From positions 310,001 through 374,000 of the forward strand of contig CAWCLV010000012.1 in the NCBI GenBank assembly GCA_963796485.1: DNA of 64,000 nucleotides, read 5' to 3'. Positions within the stretch are counted from its first letter, which is position 1. Every line of letters starts with the position of its first letter. Below are positions 43,818-52,516 of the stretch, one piece after another. Origin of the DNA: CAWCDJ01 sp963796485 (lineage in GTDB: Bacteria; Acidobacteriota; Terriglobia; Bryobacterales; Bryobacteraceae). The position numbers and the translations under genes are program-made. The notes below the pieces were generated by a model that saw nothing but the letters and a program-made list of their open reading frames with translations, was not told the DNA's origin and ran no database searches.

Positions 43818-44198
43818 ATGCTTAATTACCGTCAGTTCGAGGCCGGTCCCGATCCGTTCGGCCGCAAGTATCAGGTTTATTTCAAATGGCTGCAGACGGC
43901 CATTTCGCTGCGGCATGCCGACACCGTGGATGTGAAGTTCCTTCTCGAAGACGAAGCCGGCGCCAAAACCGAAAAGACCATCGCCCTTCAGCACGCGGAC
44001 CTGCTCCGCATCAGCAACGAGTCCGGACGCAAGATGGACGATCCCTGGTGCGCCAGGCTGGCGGAGATGCACCTGATCTACCTGATTTCGACCGGCGAAG
44101 ACATGGAAAAGGACCTGGTGACCGTTCCGTTTGCGGATCTCCAGCGGCACGCCTCGACACTCGCGTCCCAGGAGCAGACCGAGATCCAGGCGCGCTAG
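43818..44198 (+). CDS. Conserved-looking hypothetical protein, 126 residues
   Basis: Soluble, no signal, no Cys-rich or membrane segment. A mixed alpha/beta protein beginning MLNYRQFEAGPDPFGRKYQV, with VDVKFLLEDEAGAKTEKTIA as a probable beta-hairpin and helical segments after it (MDDPWCARLAEMHLIYLIS). I do not recognise a family. Its stop TAG is followed without a gap by the GTG of the HExxH protein, so the two are translationally coupled and probably act in the same process. Confidence 0.65.
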   Translation: MLNYRQFEAGPDPFGRKYQVYFKWLQTAISLRHADTVDVKFLLEDEAGAKTEKTIALQHADLLRISNESGRKMDDPWCARLAEMHLIYLISTGEDMEKDLVTVPFADLQRHASTLASQEQTEIQAR

Positions 44199-44741
44199 GT
44201 GCCGCCTCCCCTCCTGTTTGTTTTTGACAAACCGGCACACCGCAGGCAGGCCGCAGCCATTCTCGAGCGCTTGCCCGCGCTTGTGGGACGTCCCCTTCAC
44301 ATCTGCGAGGCCCACGAACTTTGCGATCCCCGCGGCCCGGTCCACGGCGGTTCGCTGCTGCGCGAGCGTAGGATCCTGCTCGATTGCACCCGCGCCGAAT
44401 TCCCGAGAATTCTCGTCCATGAGATCTTCCACTTTGCCTGGCTGAGGGCCGGGAACCCCGCGCGCCGCGCTTTCGAGACCCTGCTCGCGGCCGAGTGGCG
44501 GGCGAAGGTTCCGGGCGAACTGGGGTGGTCCGCCGAAGGGCGGAAAGCCGCGCTTGGGGCGGGCGATGTGCGCGGCCGCACCCGCAAATGGCGGGAGTAC
44601 TGCTGCGAAGCATTCTGCGACACGGCGGCCTGGTTGTACTCCGGCCTCGGGCGTCACCCGGAGTTTACGCTCGCCGCGGGCGCCCGTCAAAACCGCAGGG
44701 CGTGGTTCGAGGGAATAGAACGGCGGGGTTTCTCGATATAA
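44199..44741 (+). CDS. Putative HExxH metalloprotease-like protein, unknown family
   Basis: 180 residues, no signal peptide. ILVHEIFHFAWL contains an HExxH zinc motif. About 75 residues later, EYCCEAFCDTAAWLY offers a Glu suitable as third ligand, an arrangement like gluzincins or minimal SprT-like domains. A basic stretch (RKAALGAGDVRGRTRKW) separates them. The GTG start directly abuts the stop of the preceding gene. Catalytic activity is inferred only from the motif, and a structural zinc-binding role is possible. Confidence 0.65.
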   Translation: MPPPLLFVFDKPAHRRQAAAILERLPALVGRPLHICEAHELCDPRGPVHGGSLLRERRILLDCTRAEFPRILVHEIFHFAWLRAGNPARRAFETLLAAEWRAKVPGELGWSAEGRKAALGAGDVRGRTRKWREYCCEAFCDTAAWLYSGLGRHPEFTLAAGARQNRRAWFEGIERRGFSI

Positions 44742-44762
44742 TCATGGAAGGACAACAATCTA

Positions 44763-45353
44763 GTGTCGTTATTCCGTGTTTCCGCCGCAATTTGTACGGC
44801 CCTCCTGCTGGGGAGTGTGTTTTCGGGCTGCTCCTCTTCCCCACCCGGGGTCAGCGCCGCTTCGGTGAAGGCCGATAAGGAGCGTAAGCCCGCCCCCGAT
44901 TTTGCCCTGAAGGACGCGGACGGCAAGGTTGTTCATCTCTCCGATTATCGCGGCAAAGTGGTGCTGCTCGATTTCTGGGCGACGTGGTGCGGCCCCTGCA
45001 AAATAGAGATCCCCTGGTTTATGCAGATGGAGCGCCAGAACAAGGACCGCGGCTTCGAAGTGGTGGGCGTCGCGATGGATGACGAGGGCTGGGAAGCGGT
45101 CAAACCCTTCATCTCGCAACTGGGAGTCAACTACCGCGTGGTCATCGGAAACGATACGACCGCGCAAATGTACGGCGGCGTGGATGCGCTGCCTACGACC
45201 TTCCTCATCGACCGGGCGGGAAGGATCGCGGCGGTTCACATCGGATTGACGAGCAAAAAGGACTTCGAGGATGGTGTCGAACAACTTCTCCAGGGCGCTT
45301 CGCCTTCCACTTCTAACGGCACTGGTGTGCCTGCCGTTGCTGCCGCAAAGTAG
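44763..45353 (+). CDS. TlpA/ResA-like thioredoxin lipoprotein
   Basis: Membrane-attached thiol-disulfide oxidoreductase of 196 residues. The signal peptide ends in a lipobox (LLGSVFSGC, lipidated C23). The AhpC/TSA-TlpA fold begins at PDFALKDADG, the redox motif is WCGPC (C76, C79) after LLDFWAT, and the cis-Pro region is ALPTTFLID. Such proteins reduce apocytochrome or other periplasmic cysteines. GTG start with GGAAGGA about ten bases upstream. The last 83 bases overlap the DsbD-N-like gene in another frame, so the pair is co-translated. Confidence 0.92.
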   Translation: MSLFRVSAAICTALLLGSVFSGCSSSPPGVSAASVKADKERKPAPDFALKDADGKVVHLSDYRGKVVLLDFWATWCGPCKIEIPWFMQMERQNKDRGFEVVGVAMDDEGWEAVKPFISQLGVNYRVVIGNDTTAQMYGGVDALPTTFLIDRAGRIAAVHIGLTSKKDFEDGVEQLLQGASPSTSNGTGVPAVAAAK

Positions 45354-45756
45354 CGGCTACCTGACGCTGGGATCGCCGGCGAAGATCGTGGGAAAACGCG
45401 GCGCGGTTGTCGAGACGAAAATTCCCGTCTCCGTGCAGCACGGTTACCACGTCAACAGCAATACGCCTGCGGAGGAGTACCTTATCCCCCTGAAACTGAC
45501 CTGGAAAGCTCCGGGCGCTCTCCAATCCCCGCAGGTCATTTACCCCAAGCCCACGATGGAGAAGTACGAGTTCGCCGAAAAGCCCCTCTCGGTCTTCACC
45601 GGGAGTTTCGACCTCATCGTCAAATTCAAGGTCGCGCCCAACGCGCTGGCCGGTCCTGGCGTCGCGGCGGGCCAACTGCGCTATCAGGCTTGCAGTGACA
45701 GGGCCTGCTACCCGCCGAAGACGCTCGAGGTCAACGTACCGTACCAGGTCGACTAA
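45271..45756 (+). CDS. DsbD N-terminal-domain-like periplasmic protein
   Basis: 161 residues with a signal peptide (LRLPLLTALVCLPLLPQSSG) and an immunoglobulin-like DsbD-alpha domain. It shows HGYHVNSNTPAEEYLIPLKL, and RYQACSDRACYPPKTLEV with the redox Cys pair seen in DsbD-alpha. No membrane-spanning beta domain or C-terminal thioredoxin domain follows, so it is a stand-alone carrier. DsbD-alpha relays electrons to periplasmic partners. The overlapping TlpA-like gene is the obvious partner. The ATG lies inside the end of that gene, preceded by GAGG. Confidence 0.85.
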   Translation: MVSNNFSRALRLPLLTALVCLPLLPQSSGYLTLGSPAKIVGKRGAVVETKIPVSVQHGYHVNSNTPAEEYLIPLKLTWKAPGALQSPQVIYPKPTMEKYEFAEKPLSVFTGSFDLIVKFKVAPNALAGPGVAAGQLRYQACSDRACYPPKTLEVNVPYQVD

Positions 45757-45762
45757 GCCGGG

Positions 45763-47448
45763 TCACCCGCCGAACGGAGACGCCCCCGCGTCGCCGTACC
45801 ATTCATACGTTTTGTGTTCCCCGCCGAAGCGCCAGCGCATCGGCGCGGTGGTTTCGAACCAGTCGAGCGCGTCCGCTTCGGGCTGCGGCTTTGCAGCGAT
45901 GGCGAACGCAGCTTGGAGAGCCGCCTTCTGGTCCGCGCCGAGCGAACCCGGGTCGGCGGAGACGAACAGCGCCGTGCCGCTGCGCGCCACCAGGTCGAGC
46001 CACTGTTTCGTCACGTCCCAGCCGACAGCGGGGGTGATGGCCACGCAATCCGGATCGGCCGCAAAGAAAGCATTGTGCTGGGGCAGGCGGAACGCCAGCG
46101 TGTTGACGCCCATTTTGCGGGTGCGATCCCAATCGCGGCCGCTGGTATCGTCTCCCGTGCGCTGCGCTTCGAACAGCCCGGCGCCCAGGTGACCGATGGT
46201 GTTGCAGCCGAGAAGCAGCCCTTCGCCGGAAGCTTCGCGCAAAGCCCGGTAGAAGTCGCCGACGATCTCCGCCGTGGTCCGTGTCCGGTCGGCGAAGTGC
46301 CACCCGCGATCGGTCAGTTGCACGCCCATCTGGAAGCCCCATCGGTTGTAGATGTCGTACGTGGAAAAATCGTGCTTGATCAGCTCATATCCCCACTCGC
46401 GAATGCCGCGCACCGATTGCCGGATGTGATCGAGCACCTCGGGAACGCTGGGGTCGAGCACGGTCATGGGAATGCGCCGGTTTCCGCCCGTGCGCAGTTT
46501 CCAGCCCGCATCGACCTTCTCGACCGTGAGCAGGGGGCGGATCCATATGCCCGGACGCGCGCCCCGTTTCCGCATTCCGGCGGCGAGACCGGACATGTCC
46601 GGAAAGCGGTCGTTGCCGTGCGAATTGGGTCCGGCCCCATCCGCGTTCGGGTTCCAACCCATGTCGATTACCATGAACGGACGGTTGGATTCGCTCGCGG
46701 CGGCTTCCGCCAGGATTTCCGAATCGCGCAGCACCTCGGCCGGTCCGAAGTTCTGGCCGTAGGTGTAATACCAGTTGTTGCCGCCGTAGATGGGAGCGGC
46801 GGCAAGGCGCGGTTTGTCGCAGAGCAGCCGGCAGAGCTCGCGCATGGTTTCGGCCGGTGTTCGTCCGGCTCGCGGGCGGGTGGCGCGAACCACCGCCGCT
46901 TCCAGATGGCGCTCGCCAAGCCGCACGCCGGAGCCGCCGTTACGCAAATCGAGCCACAGCGAGATGCCCGCGGGATCGGCCTGCCAGAAGCATACCGCCG
47001 CGGCCCCCGTCTTCACGCCGTAACCGTGAGTGACCCCCGCGATGGACGCGCCGAAATACCACGGCATGGGCCGCTCCGCGACACCGCAGCGCCACTCGAG
47101 ATCGCCGTAGCTGCGCTCCCAGTGGTCGCCGAGATAGCGGAGCTGTTCCGGCATGCTTCCACGCCAGCGCAAGCAGACGTGCTCCAATTCGGCGGCCGGC
47201 GCGGAGACAACAACCGGCACCTCCACCTTCTGCCCCGAGCGCCGCGGCTCGGCACTGACTTCCACTCCGGCGCCCTGCCAGCGCTGGCCGGAACGGGTGA
47301 GAACTCGATTCCCCGCGGACCCATGCAGGCTGACGAGGTCGGGCGGGCGGAGGATATCCAGATAAGGGCTGGATGAAGCTGAGGAACGGGTCTGGGCCAA
47401 GGCAAGGGGCACGGCGGCGGCGCCGAGAAAGGATCTGCGGTTCATCAA
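45763..47448 (-). CDS. Tat-exported clan GH-D glycosidase (alpha-galactosidase-like, GH27/36 type)
   Basis: 561 residues. Tat leader (MNRRSFLGAAAVPLAL), an N-terminal beta-sandwich of about 210 residues, then a TIM barrel. The barrel has GGNNWYYTYGQNFGPAEVLR, FMVIDMGWNP, LIKHDFSTYDIYNRWG with the Asp expected as nucleophile, and RTGDDTSGRDWDRT with the likely acid/base Asp. A short C-terminal beta domain follows. Clan GH-D enzymes remove alpha-linked galactose or N-acetylgalactosamine, and the spacing here does not decide between families. It is convergent with the DsbD-N gene (6 bases) and divergent from the sulfatase. Confidence 0.8.
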   Translation of the reverse strand: MMNRRSFLGAAAVPLALAQTRSSASSSPYLDILRPPDLVSLHGSAGNRVLTRSGQRWQGAGVEVSAEPRRSGQKVEVPVVVSAPAAELEHVCLRWRGSMPEQLRYLGDHWERSYGDLEWRCGVAERPMPWYFGASIAGVTHGYGVKTGAAAVCFWQADPAGISLWLDLRNGGSGVRLGERHLEAAVVRATRPRAGRTPAETMRELCRLLCDKPRLAAAPIYGGNNWYYTYGQNFGPAEVLRDSEILAEAAASESNRPFMVIDMGWNPNADGAGPNSHGNDRFPDMSGLAAGMRKRGARPGIWIRPLLTVEKVDAGWKLRTGGNRRIPMTVLDPSVPEVLDHIRQSVRGIREWGYELIKHDFSTYDIYNRWGFQMGVQLTDRGWHFADRTRTTAEIVGDFYRALREASGEGLLLGCNTIGHLGAGLFEAQRTGDDTSGRDWDRTRKMGVNTLAFRLPQHNAFFAADPDCVAITPAVGWDVTKQWLDLVARSGTALFVSADPGSLGADQKAALQAAFAIAAKPQPEADALDWFETTAPMRWRFGGEHKTYEWYGDAGASPFGG

Positions 47449-47611
47449 CCTGATTCTCGCACCGCGCGCCGCGCCCCGCCGGGATTGCCCGCTGGCTTCA
47501 CGCCGAGCCTCGTGGCAGCATCATGCAATCGGGAACCAGACGGATGCGGTATTGCCCGCCGTGCTTTCCACTGCTACCCTTGAGTTTCGATTTAACTGCA
47601 GAAGGAAACTC

Positions 47612-49135
47612 ATGCCGGTTTTTTCGAGGCGTAACTTTCTGGGCGGCACCGCTGCCGGAATGCTTGCGCGCACGGCCGCCGCGCAACAGGGCGGCGCCGC
47701 ACCCGGGAAGCCAAACCTCATCTTCTACATGCCGGAAACTCTGCGGGCCGACCACGTCGGCTGCTACGGCCACCCACTGGCACGCACTCCCAACATGGAC
47801 CACCTCGCGCGCCAGGGAGTCCGCTTTGAACAATGTCACGTGCAGAACACGGTTTGCGGACCCTCGCGGTGCAGCCTGCTCACCGGCTGGCCGGTGCACG
47901 TTCGGGGGCATCGCAGCCTTTACTACTTCCTGCATGAGGATGAGCCGAACCTGTTTCGCTACCTCCGGCAGAACGGCTATGACGTTTTCTGGTTCGGCAA
48001 GAACGACCTGCTGGCTCCGGAGACATTTGCTTCGAGCGTGACGCGCTTCCGGCCGGGCGGCGGTGAAGATGGCGCCAAAAATCCGTGGCCGATGAGCGAT
48101 CCGCATTACTACTCATTTCTCTATGGTCCTGGAGGCGACCGGACTCAGACCGGCGATTACCGGTGCGTCCAGGAGGCCATCAGAGTGCTGGAGCGGGCGG
48201 AGCGGCCGTTTTGCATCTACCTGCCGCTCACTTTCGCACATCCGCCCTTTACCGCACCCAAGGACTTTTACGGCATGTATAGTCCGGCGGACATTCCGCC
48301 GCTGCGTCCGCCGGACCTGCCACGCAAGCCCAACTTCTTCGAAGCCATTCGACGGACCCGCCGCCTGAACCAACTCAAAGATTCCGACTTCCGCCGGATG
48401 CAGGCTATCTACCTGGGCATGATCAGTTACAGTGACTGGCTGCTCGGGGAACTGATGGCCACCGTCGATAGGACCAATCACGCGAACGACACCGCCGTTT
48501 TTCTCTTTTCGGATCACGGGGAATGGGGCGGCGACTACGGCCTGGTGGAGAAGTGGCCTAGCGCGATTGACGAGTGCCTGGATCACGTCCCCCTCATCGC
48601 GCGCGTCCCCGGCTACATGCAGGGGCACGTCTCGGCAGAGATCGTCGAACTGTTCGATGTGATGGCGACCAGCCTGGAACTCGCCGGAATCGAAGCGCAG
48701 CACACGCATTTCGGGCGTTCGCTGGTCCCTCAACTGCGCGGCGAAGCCGGCGACCCGAAACGCGCGGCGTTCTGCGAAGGCGGCTACAACATCTATGAGA
48801 AACAGCTTTTCGAGCCGCCCTTGAGTAAAGACGAAGCGGCGGAAATTTACTACCCGAAACGCAACCTGCAAAACGAACACCCGGAAACCATCACGCGCGC
48901 GACGGGAATTCGCACCCCCGAGTATCGGCTGGTCTACCGGCCGGACGGCATCGGCGAACTTTACGACCTCCACAAGGACCCGCTGGAACTGAGCAACGTC
49001 TACGGGGACCGCTCATACTCATCCGCGCGCGAAACCCTGCAAAACCGGATGCTTGATTGGTACGTGCGGACAGCCGATGTAGCTCCGAAAAAGACCGACC
49101 CCCGGGGCTTTCCGCGGGCGGTTGCCAGAGAGTGA
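47612..49135 (+). CDS. Tat-exported sulfatase
   Basis: 507 residues. Tat leader MPVFSRRNFLGGTAAGMLAR, then the alkaline-phosphatase-like fold. C82 in CGPSR is the residue converted to formylglycine. HVRGHRS and SDHGEWGGDYG supply further active-site and metal ligands. The usual Asp-Asp metal pair at the first strand is replaced by Glu-Thr (FYMPETLRADHVG), so metal binding may differ. The start with AAGGAA upstream begins exactly at the leader. No formylglycine-generating enzyme is in the window. Likely removes sulfate from a sulfated glycan. Its stop abuts the convergent rpiB. Confidence 0.92.
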   Translation: MPVFSRRNFLGGTAAGMLARTAAAQQGGAAPGKPNLIFYMPETLRADHVGCYGHPLARTPNMDHLARQGVRFEQCHVQNTVCGPSRCSLLTGWPVHVRGHRSLYYFLHEDEPNLFRYLRQNGYDVFWFGKNDLLAPETFASSVTRFRPGGGEDGAKNPWPMSDPHYYSFLYGPGGDRTQTGDYRCVQEAIRVLERAERPFCIYLPLTFAHPPFTAPKDFYGMYSPADIPPLRPPDLPRKPNFFEAIRRTRRLNQLKDSDFRRMQAIYLGMISYSDWLLGELMATVDRTNHANDTAVFLFSDHGEWGGDYGLVEKWPSAIDECLDHVPLIARVPGYMQGHVSAEIVELFDVMATSLELAGIEAQHTHFGRSLVPQLRGEAGDPKRAAFCEGGYNIYEKQLFEPPLSKDEAAEIYYPKRNLQNEHPETITRATGIRTPEYRLVYRPDGIGELYDLHKDPLELSNVYGDRSYSSARETLQNRMLDWYVRTADVAPKKTDPRGFPRAVARE

Positions 49136-49597
49136 CTATTTTCCGAACTGTTCTTCGAAACCAGCGACTTCGGCCAGGCGCCGCCGGTGCCGCTCGGCTC
49201 CGGAGAAGCGGGCGCGCAGGTAATCGTGAACCAGGTCCAGCGCCAGTTCGGTTCCGATGACGCGAGACCCGAGGCACAGCACGTTGACGTCGTCGTCTTC
49301 CACGCACTGGCGGGCGGAGAAGCTGTCGTGGCAAGTGGCGGCGCGGATTCCCTTGAACTTGTTCGCCGCCACCGAGGCCCCGGCGCCGCTTCCGCAAATC
49401 AGAATGGCGCGCTCGGCGCGGCCCTCCAGGACGGCCCGGGCCGCCGCCTTCGCGTACTCCGGATAATCGGCGGGCGCGGTGGAATCGGTGCCGAGATCCG
49501 AGACCTCGTGCCCCATCTTGCGCAACTCGTCGATCACCCTGCCCTTCAGCAGAAAGCCCGCGTGATCGCTCGCAACCGCCAGCACCATGGTGTCCAT
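49136..49597 (-). CDS. rpiB: Ribose-5-phosphate isomerase B, cytosolic form
   Basis: 153 residues, the standard RpiB length, with no leader. ASDHAGFLLKGRVIDEL at the N-terminus, AILICGSGAGASVAANK carrying the active Cys and phosphate loop, and ATCHDSFSARQCVEDDDVN with the catalytic His. Interconverts ribulose 5-phosphate and ribose 5-phosphate, or allose phosphates. This is the metabolically conventional copy, in contrast with the Tat-type copy at 5194. Its stop codon directly abuts that of the convergent sulfatase. Confidence 0.95.
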   Translation of the reverse strand: MDTMVLAVASDHAGFLLKGRVIDELRKMGHEVSDLGTDSTAPADYPEYAKAAARAVLEGRAERAILICGSGAGASVAANKFKGIRAATCHDSFSARQCVEDDDVNVLCLGSRVIGTELALDLVHDYLRARFSGAERHRRRLAEVAGFEEQFGK

Positions 49598-49678
49598 GAT
49601 ATCAACCGGGAGTCCGTACGGGCGCGGCCCTGTTCCTTCGCGTGCACTTGAACAGAGCCGGCCGGGGCCGATTTCTTA

Positions 49679-50287
49679 CTACGGCAAAGGACGCATCATC
49701 AGTTTGCGGTACATGACCACGCTGCCCTTGTTGTGCTGCTGCAGCACCAGGTAGCCCTTGCTGTAGCGGGCCTGCGGATCGTCGCAATCGGTTACGGTCT
49801 TTCCGTTGATTTTGACGGTCACGTGGTCGCCCTTGATCGTGACGTCCTGCGTCCACCAGGTGTCGTCCTGGACCAGCTGTTCGGTCACTTTGCAGATGCC
49901 GTACAGGCTGCCGGTTTTCTGGGGGTCGGGCGACGTGTTTTCCACCTGCGTTTCATAGCCTTTGGGGAAGCCCGGGCCGAATGCCGCCCGGACATACATC
50001 CCGGAATTGCCGCTGTGGTTTAGCTTCACTTCGGCGCGGAATTCGCAGTTCTCACACTCGCGCTCCATCCAAAAGAGATGGCTTCTTTCGCCGTCGCCGA
50101 CGATCGCACCATCGACGGCCTTCCAGCTTTCGGAGTTTTCGTTGGCTTTCCAGCCGGTGAGCGTCTTGCCATCGAACATGCTGATCCACCCGTCCTTGCC
50201 GGGCACGGGTGCGGTCTGCGCGGCCGCGGTCCAGACGCCGGCGGCAAGCAGGATCATCGCGCAGATTGCAGTTGCGGTAGTTTTCAT
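49679..50287 (-). CDS. Secreted 3-keto-disaccharide hydrolase-domain protein (DUF1080 family)
   Basis: 202 residues. Signal peptide (MKTTATAICAMILLAAGVWT), then one jelly-roll domain: WISMFDGKTLTGWKANE, LNHSGNSGMYVRAAFG, DVTIKGDHVTVKINGKTV and a short end. It is about 30 residues shorter than the homologue at 24345 and lacks an adjacent oxidoreductase. It is divergent from the phosphodiesterase-fold gene with 41 bases between, so the two may share a control region. Function predicted as for the other copy, with lower certainty. Confidence 0.85.
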   Translation of the reverse strand: MKTTATAICAMILLAAGVWTAAAQTAPVPGKDGWISMFDGKTLTGWKANENSESWKAVDGAIVGDGERSHLFWMERECENCEFRAEVKLNHSGNSGMYVRAAFGPGFPKGYETQVENTSPDPQKTGSLYGICKVTEQLVQDDTWWTQDVTIKGDHVTVKINGKTVTDCDDPQARYSKGYLVLQQHNKGSVVMYRKLMMRPLP

Positions 50288-50328
50288 GACCTCATCTTAT
50301 CGAACCTCACCGCTGGTATCCTGCGTTT

Positions 50329-51339
50329 ATGAGGCTCCTCGTTCTCGCCCTTCTGGCATTGCCCGGCTGGGCGCAATTCAATTACCTGAATCATGGGAAA
50401 CCGCTGCTCGACGCACATAACTGCTATCCCTATAAGGGCGAGTGGCAGGACCGTATCGAGCGCGCACTGGGCACGGGATTTCCGGTGGGGATCGAGCAGG
50501 ACCTGGCCTGGTACGTAGATCCAGCCACGAAGAAGGGCCGGGTTGTCGTTTCCCACTCGGATGAACCCACCGGCCGGGAGCCCGCGCTGCGCGACTACTT
50601 CTTCGAACGCGTGCGGCCGATCGTCGAAAAGGCGCTCAAAGAGAATCACCGGTCGCAGTGGCCGCTGATCGTGGTCCACTTCGATTTCAAGAGCAATCAG
50701 GCGCCCTTGTTGCACGCGGTTTGGGACATCCTGGGCGAATACCAGGGCTGGATCACGACGGCGGTGAAGACAGAGGACCAGCATCGCCTCTCCCCGTTCG
50801 AACCCAAGCCGCTGCTGGTCCTGACGGAGGTTCCCGACGAGCAGGAGGAAGTGTTCTTCAAAGAGGTGCCGGTAGGGGCGAAGCTGCGGCTGTTCGGCTC
50901 GGCGCACACGAAGGATATCCCCACTGAACCGAAGGCCGGGCACGAGCACCTGCTGGCGACCCTGCCTCCCGAGGAACTGCTTCCCGAACGGCCGACGAAT
51001 TATCGCCGGTGGTGGAACAACTCCTGGCACGAGGTGGAGGAAGGCGGACAGCGGGTGGCGGGCGATTGGACGGCGGCGGATGACCGGCGGCTACGCTCGC
51101 TGGTGGACTACGCGCACAAGCTCGGATACTGGATCCGCTTCTACACGCTGGATGGATTCACGCCCGCCGCGAACAAGGGTTGGGACAAGAGCTACAATTT
51201 CGGCTCCCGGACGGCGGTGGAAACGCGGTGGAAAGCGGCCATGGCGGCGGGGGTGGACATGATCGCGAGCGACCAGTACGAGGATCTGCGCGTGGCAATG
51301 AAGCAGGAAACCGGAGGAAACGCTATCCAGGGCAGGTGA
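50329..51339 (+). CDS. Secreted PI-PLC-like/glycerophosphodiesterase-fold protein
   Basis: 336 residues with a signal peptide (MRLLVLALLALPGWAQ). The mature part has the TIM-barrel phosphodiesterase pattern: LLDAHNCYPYKGEWQDRIER (first catalytic His), GIEQDLAWY with Glu/Asp metal ligands, VVVSHSDEP (second His), VVHFDFKSNQAP, and a late strand IRFYTLDGF. The members probably hydrolyse phosphodiesters such as glycerophosphodiesters or phosphoinositides, but the short metal loop is unlike classical GlpQ. Function is therefore general. Confidence 0.75.
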   Translation: MRLLVLALLALPGWAQFNYLNHGKPLLDAHNCYPYKGEWQDRIERALGTGFPVGIEQDLAWYVDPATKKGRVVVSHSDEPTGREPALRDYFFERVRPIVEKALKENHRSQWPLIVVHFDFKSNQAPLLHAVWDILGEYQGWITTAVKTEDQHRLSPFEPKPLLVLTEVPDEQEEVFFKEVPVGAKLRLFGSAHTKDIPTEPKAGHEHLLATLPPEELLPERPTNYRRWWNNSWHEVEEGGQRVAGDWTAADDRRLRSLVDYAHKLGYWIRFYTLDGFTPAANKGWDKSYNFGSRTAVETRWKAAMAAGVDMIASDQYEDLRVAMKQETGGNAIQGR

Positions 51340-51479
51340 ATGTTAACCATCGACAACAGGGAATTTCTTAGACCTGGTCCGAGACCGCTTAGTCCTTACG
51401 CTGCCCGTACTTATGGGACTGTAACGGACCTGCCTTCAATAGCATAATTGCTTTTGAGGTAAGGGAGGAGGATCGACTG

Positions 51480-51653
51480 ATGGAACATTTCGCCGCGCTG
51501 TTCTCGCTGGTGTGCATGATGGCATTTGTCGCGCTGTTCGACCTGAGGCGCCACAGGCAGAAATTTCTGCGGCTGTGGTCGTCCGTGACGCTGATGAGCA
51601 CGGACGAATTGGAACAGATTCGGACGATCTGGTCCGCCTGCGAAGAAATGTAA
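51480..51653 (+). CDS. 57-residue single-pass membrane protein
   Basis: Begins MEHFAALFSLVCMMAFVALF, one hydrophobic helix, then a basic stretch DLRRHRQKFLRLW and an acidic amphipathic end (STDELEQIRTIWSACEEM). GGGAGGAGG ends about seven bases before the ATG, a strong ribosome binding site that supports translation. The basic patch after the helix suggests a cytoplasmic C-terminus. It is 26 bases ahead of the DUF169 gene. I do not recognise it. Confidence 0.6.
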   Translation: MEHFAALFSLVCMMAFVALFDLRRHRQKFLRLWSSVTLMSTDELEQIRTIWSACEEM

Positions 51654-51678
51654 TCCGCCGGGGTATACTCGTGGGCGT

Positions 51679-52374
51679 ATGAACACGAGTACGATGCGCG
51701 CGTCCCTGGATGCGCTGCTAGGGACGATTCCCGAGCCGGTCGCAGTCACTTTTTGCGATGCGGCGCCTGCCGGCGTGCCAAGAATTTCCGCGGCGGCGCC
51801 GGCCGGATGTTCTTATTGGAAGACGGCCGCGGAGGGTGCGGTCTTCTACACCACCGGCGAAGATCATCTCAACTGCCCGATCGGCGCTTACACTCACGCC
51901 GCCGAATTGACCCCCGAGGCCGGGTCCCGGTTGAACGGAATGCTGGAGACCATGGTGGGCCTGCGTTATCTCAAAATGGAAGAAGTTCCGGGGATTCCGC
52001 AACGGAAGCAGCCTCTGAAAATAGCGGTTTACGGGCCGCTCGCGAAAGCGGAGACCGTACCGGACGTGGTGCTTCTGCACGGCACCCCGCGGCAGATGAT
52101 GCTGGTGGCCGAAGCCGCCGGAGCCCGCGGGCTGACCTCTCCGTTTCCGATTATGGGCCGCCCGGCCTGTTCCGTAATCCCGGCGGCCATCAATACCGGG
52201 AAGACGGCAGCGTCCCTCGGGTGCATCGGCAACCGCGTCTACACCGGCCTTGCCGACGGCGAACTTTATTTTGCGGTGCCTGGCGAGGTGCTGGGCGACC
52301 TCATCGCATCGCTGGCGGAAATCGCCAACGCCAACCGGGAACTCGAAAAGTTTCACCGCGCACGCTGTTGCTAA
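51679..52374 (+). CDS. DUF169-family protein
   Basis: 231 residues, cytosolic. Conserved DUF169 segments: PEPVAVTFCDAAPAGVPRIS, CSYWKTAAEG, HLNCPIGAYTHAAEL with a conserved Cys, and MGRPACSVIPAAINTGKTA followed by SLGCIGNRVYTGL with two Cys. The family often occurs with anaerobic or metal-linked enzymes, and its biochemical role is unsettled. TATACT lies ten bases before the ATG, which could mean a nearly leaderless message. The Cys-rich pattern would suit a metal or Fe-S ligand set, which is an inference. Confidence 0.88.
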   Translation: MNTSTMRASLDALLGTIPEPVAVTFCDAAPAGVPRISAAAPAGCSYWKTAAEGAVFYTTGEDHLNCPIGAYTHAAELTPEAGSRLNGMLETMVGLRYLKMEEVPGIPQRKQPLKIAVYGPLAKAETVPDVVLLHGTPRQMMLVAEAAGARGLTSPFPIMGRPACSVIPAAINTGKTAASLGCIGNRVYTGLADGELYFAVPGEVLGDLIASLAEIANANRELEKFHRARCC

Positions 52375-52516
52375 CGTAGCCGCTGACCGCGATGCCAACC
52401 ACCTGCCGGCAGGCGGGTTCCGCCACGCAAAGGCCGGCGCCGGAAAGCGCCCGAAACAGGCAGTTGCCGCCCGCTCCCTTCCACGCGCGCGACTTACTAC
52501 TCTGAGACCGTGACCG

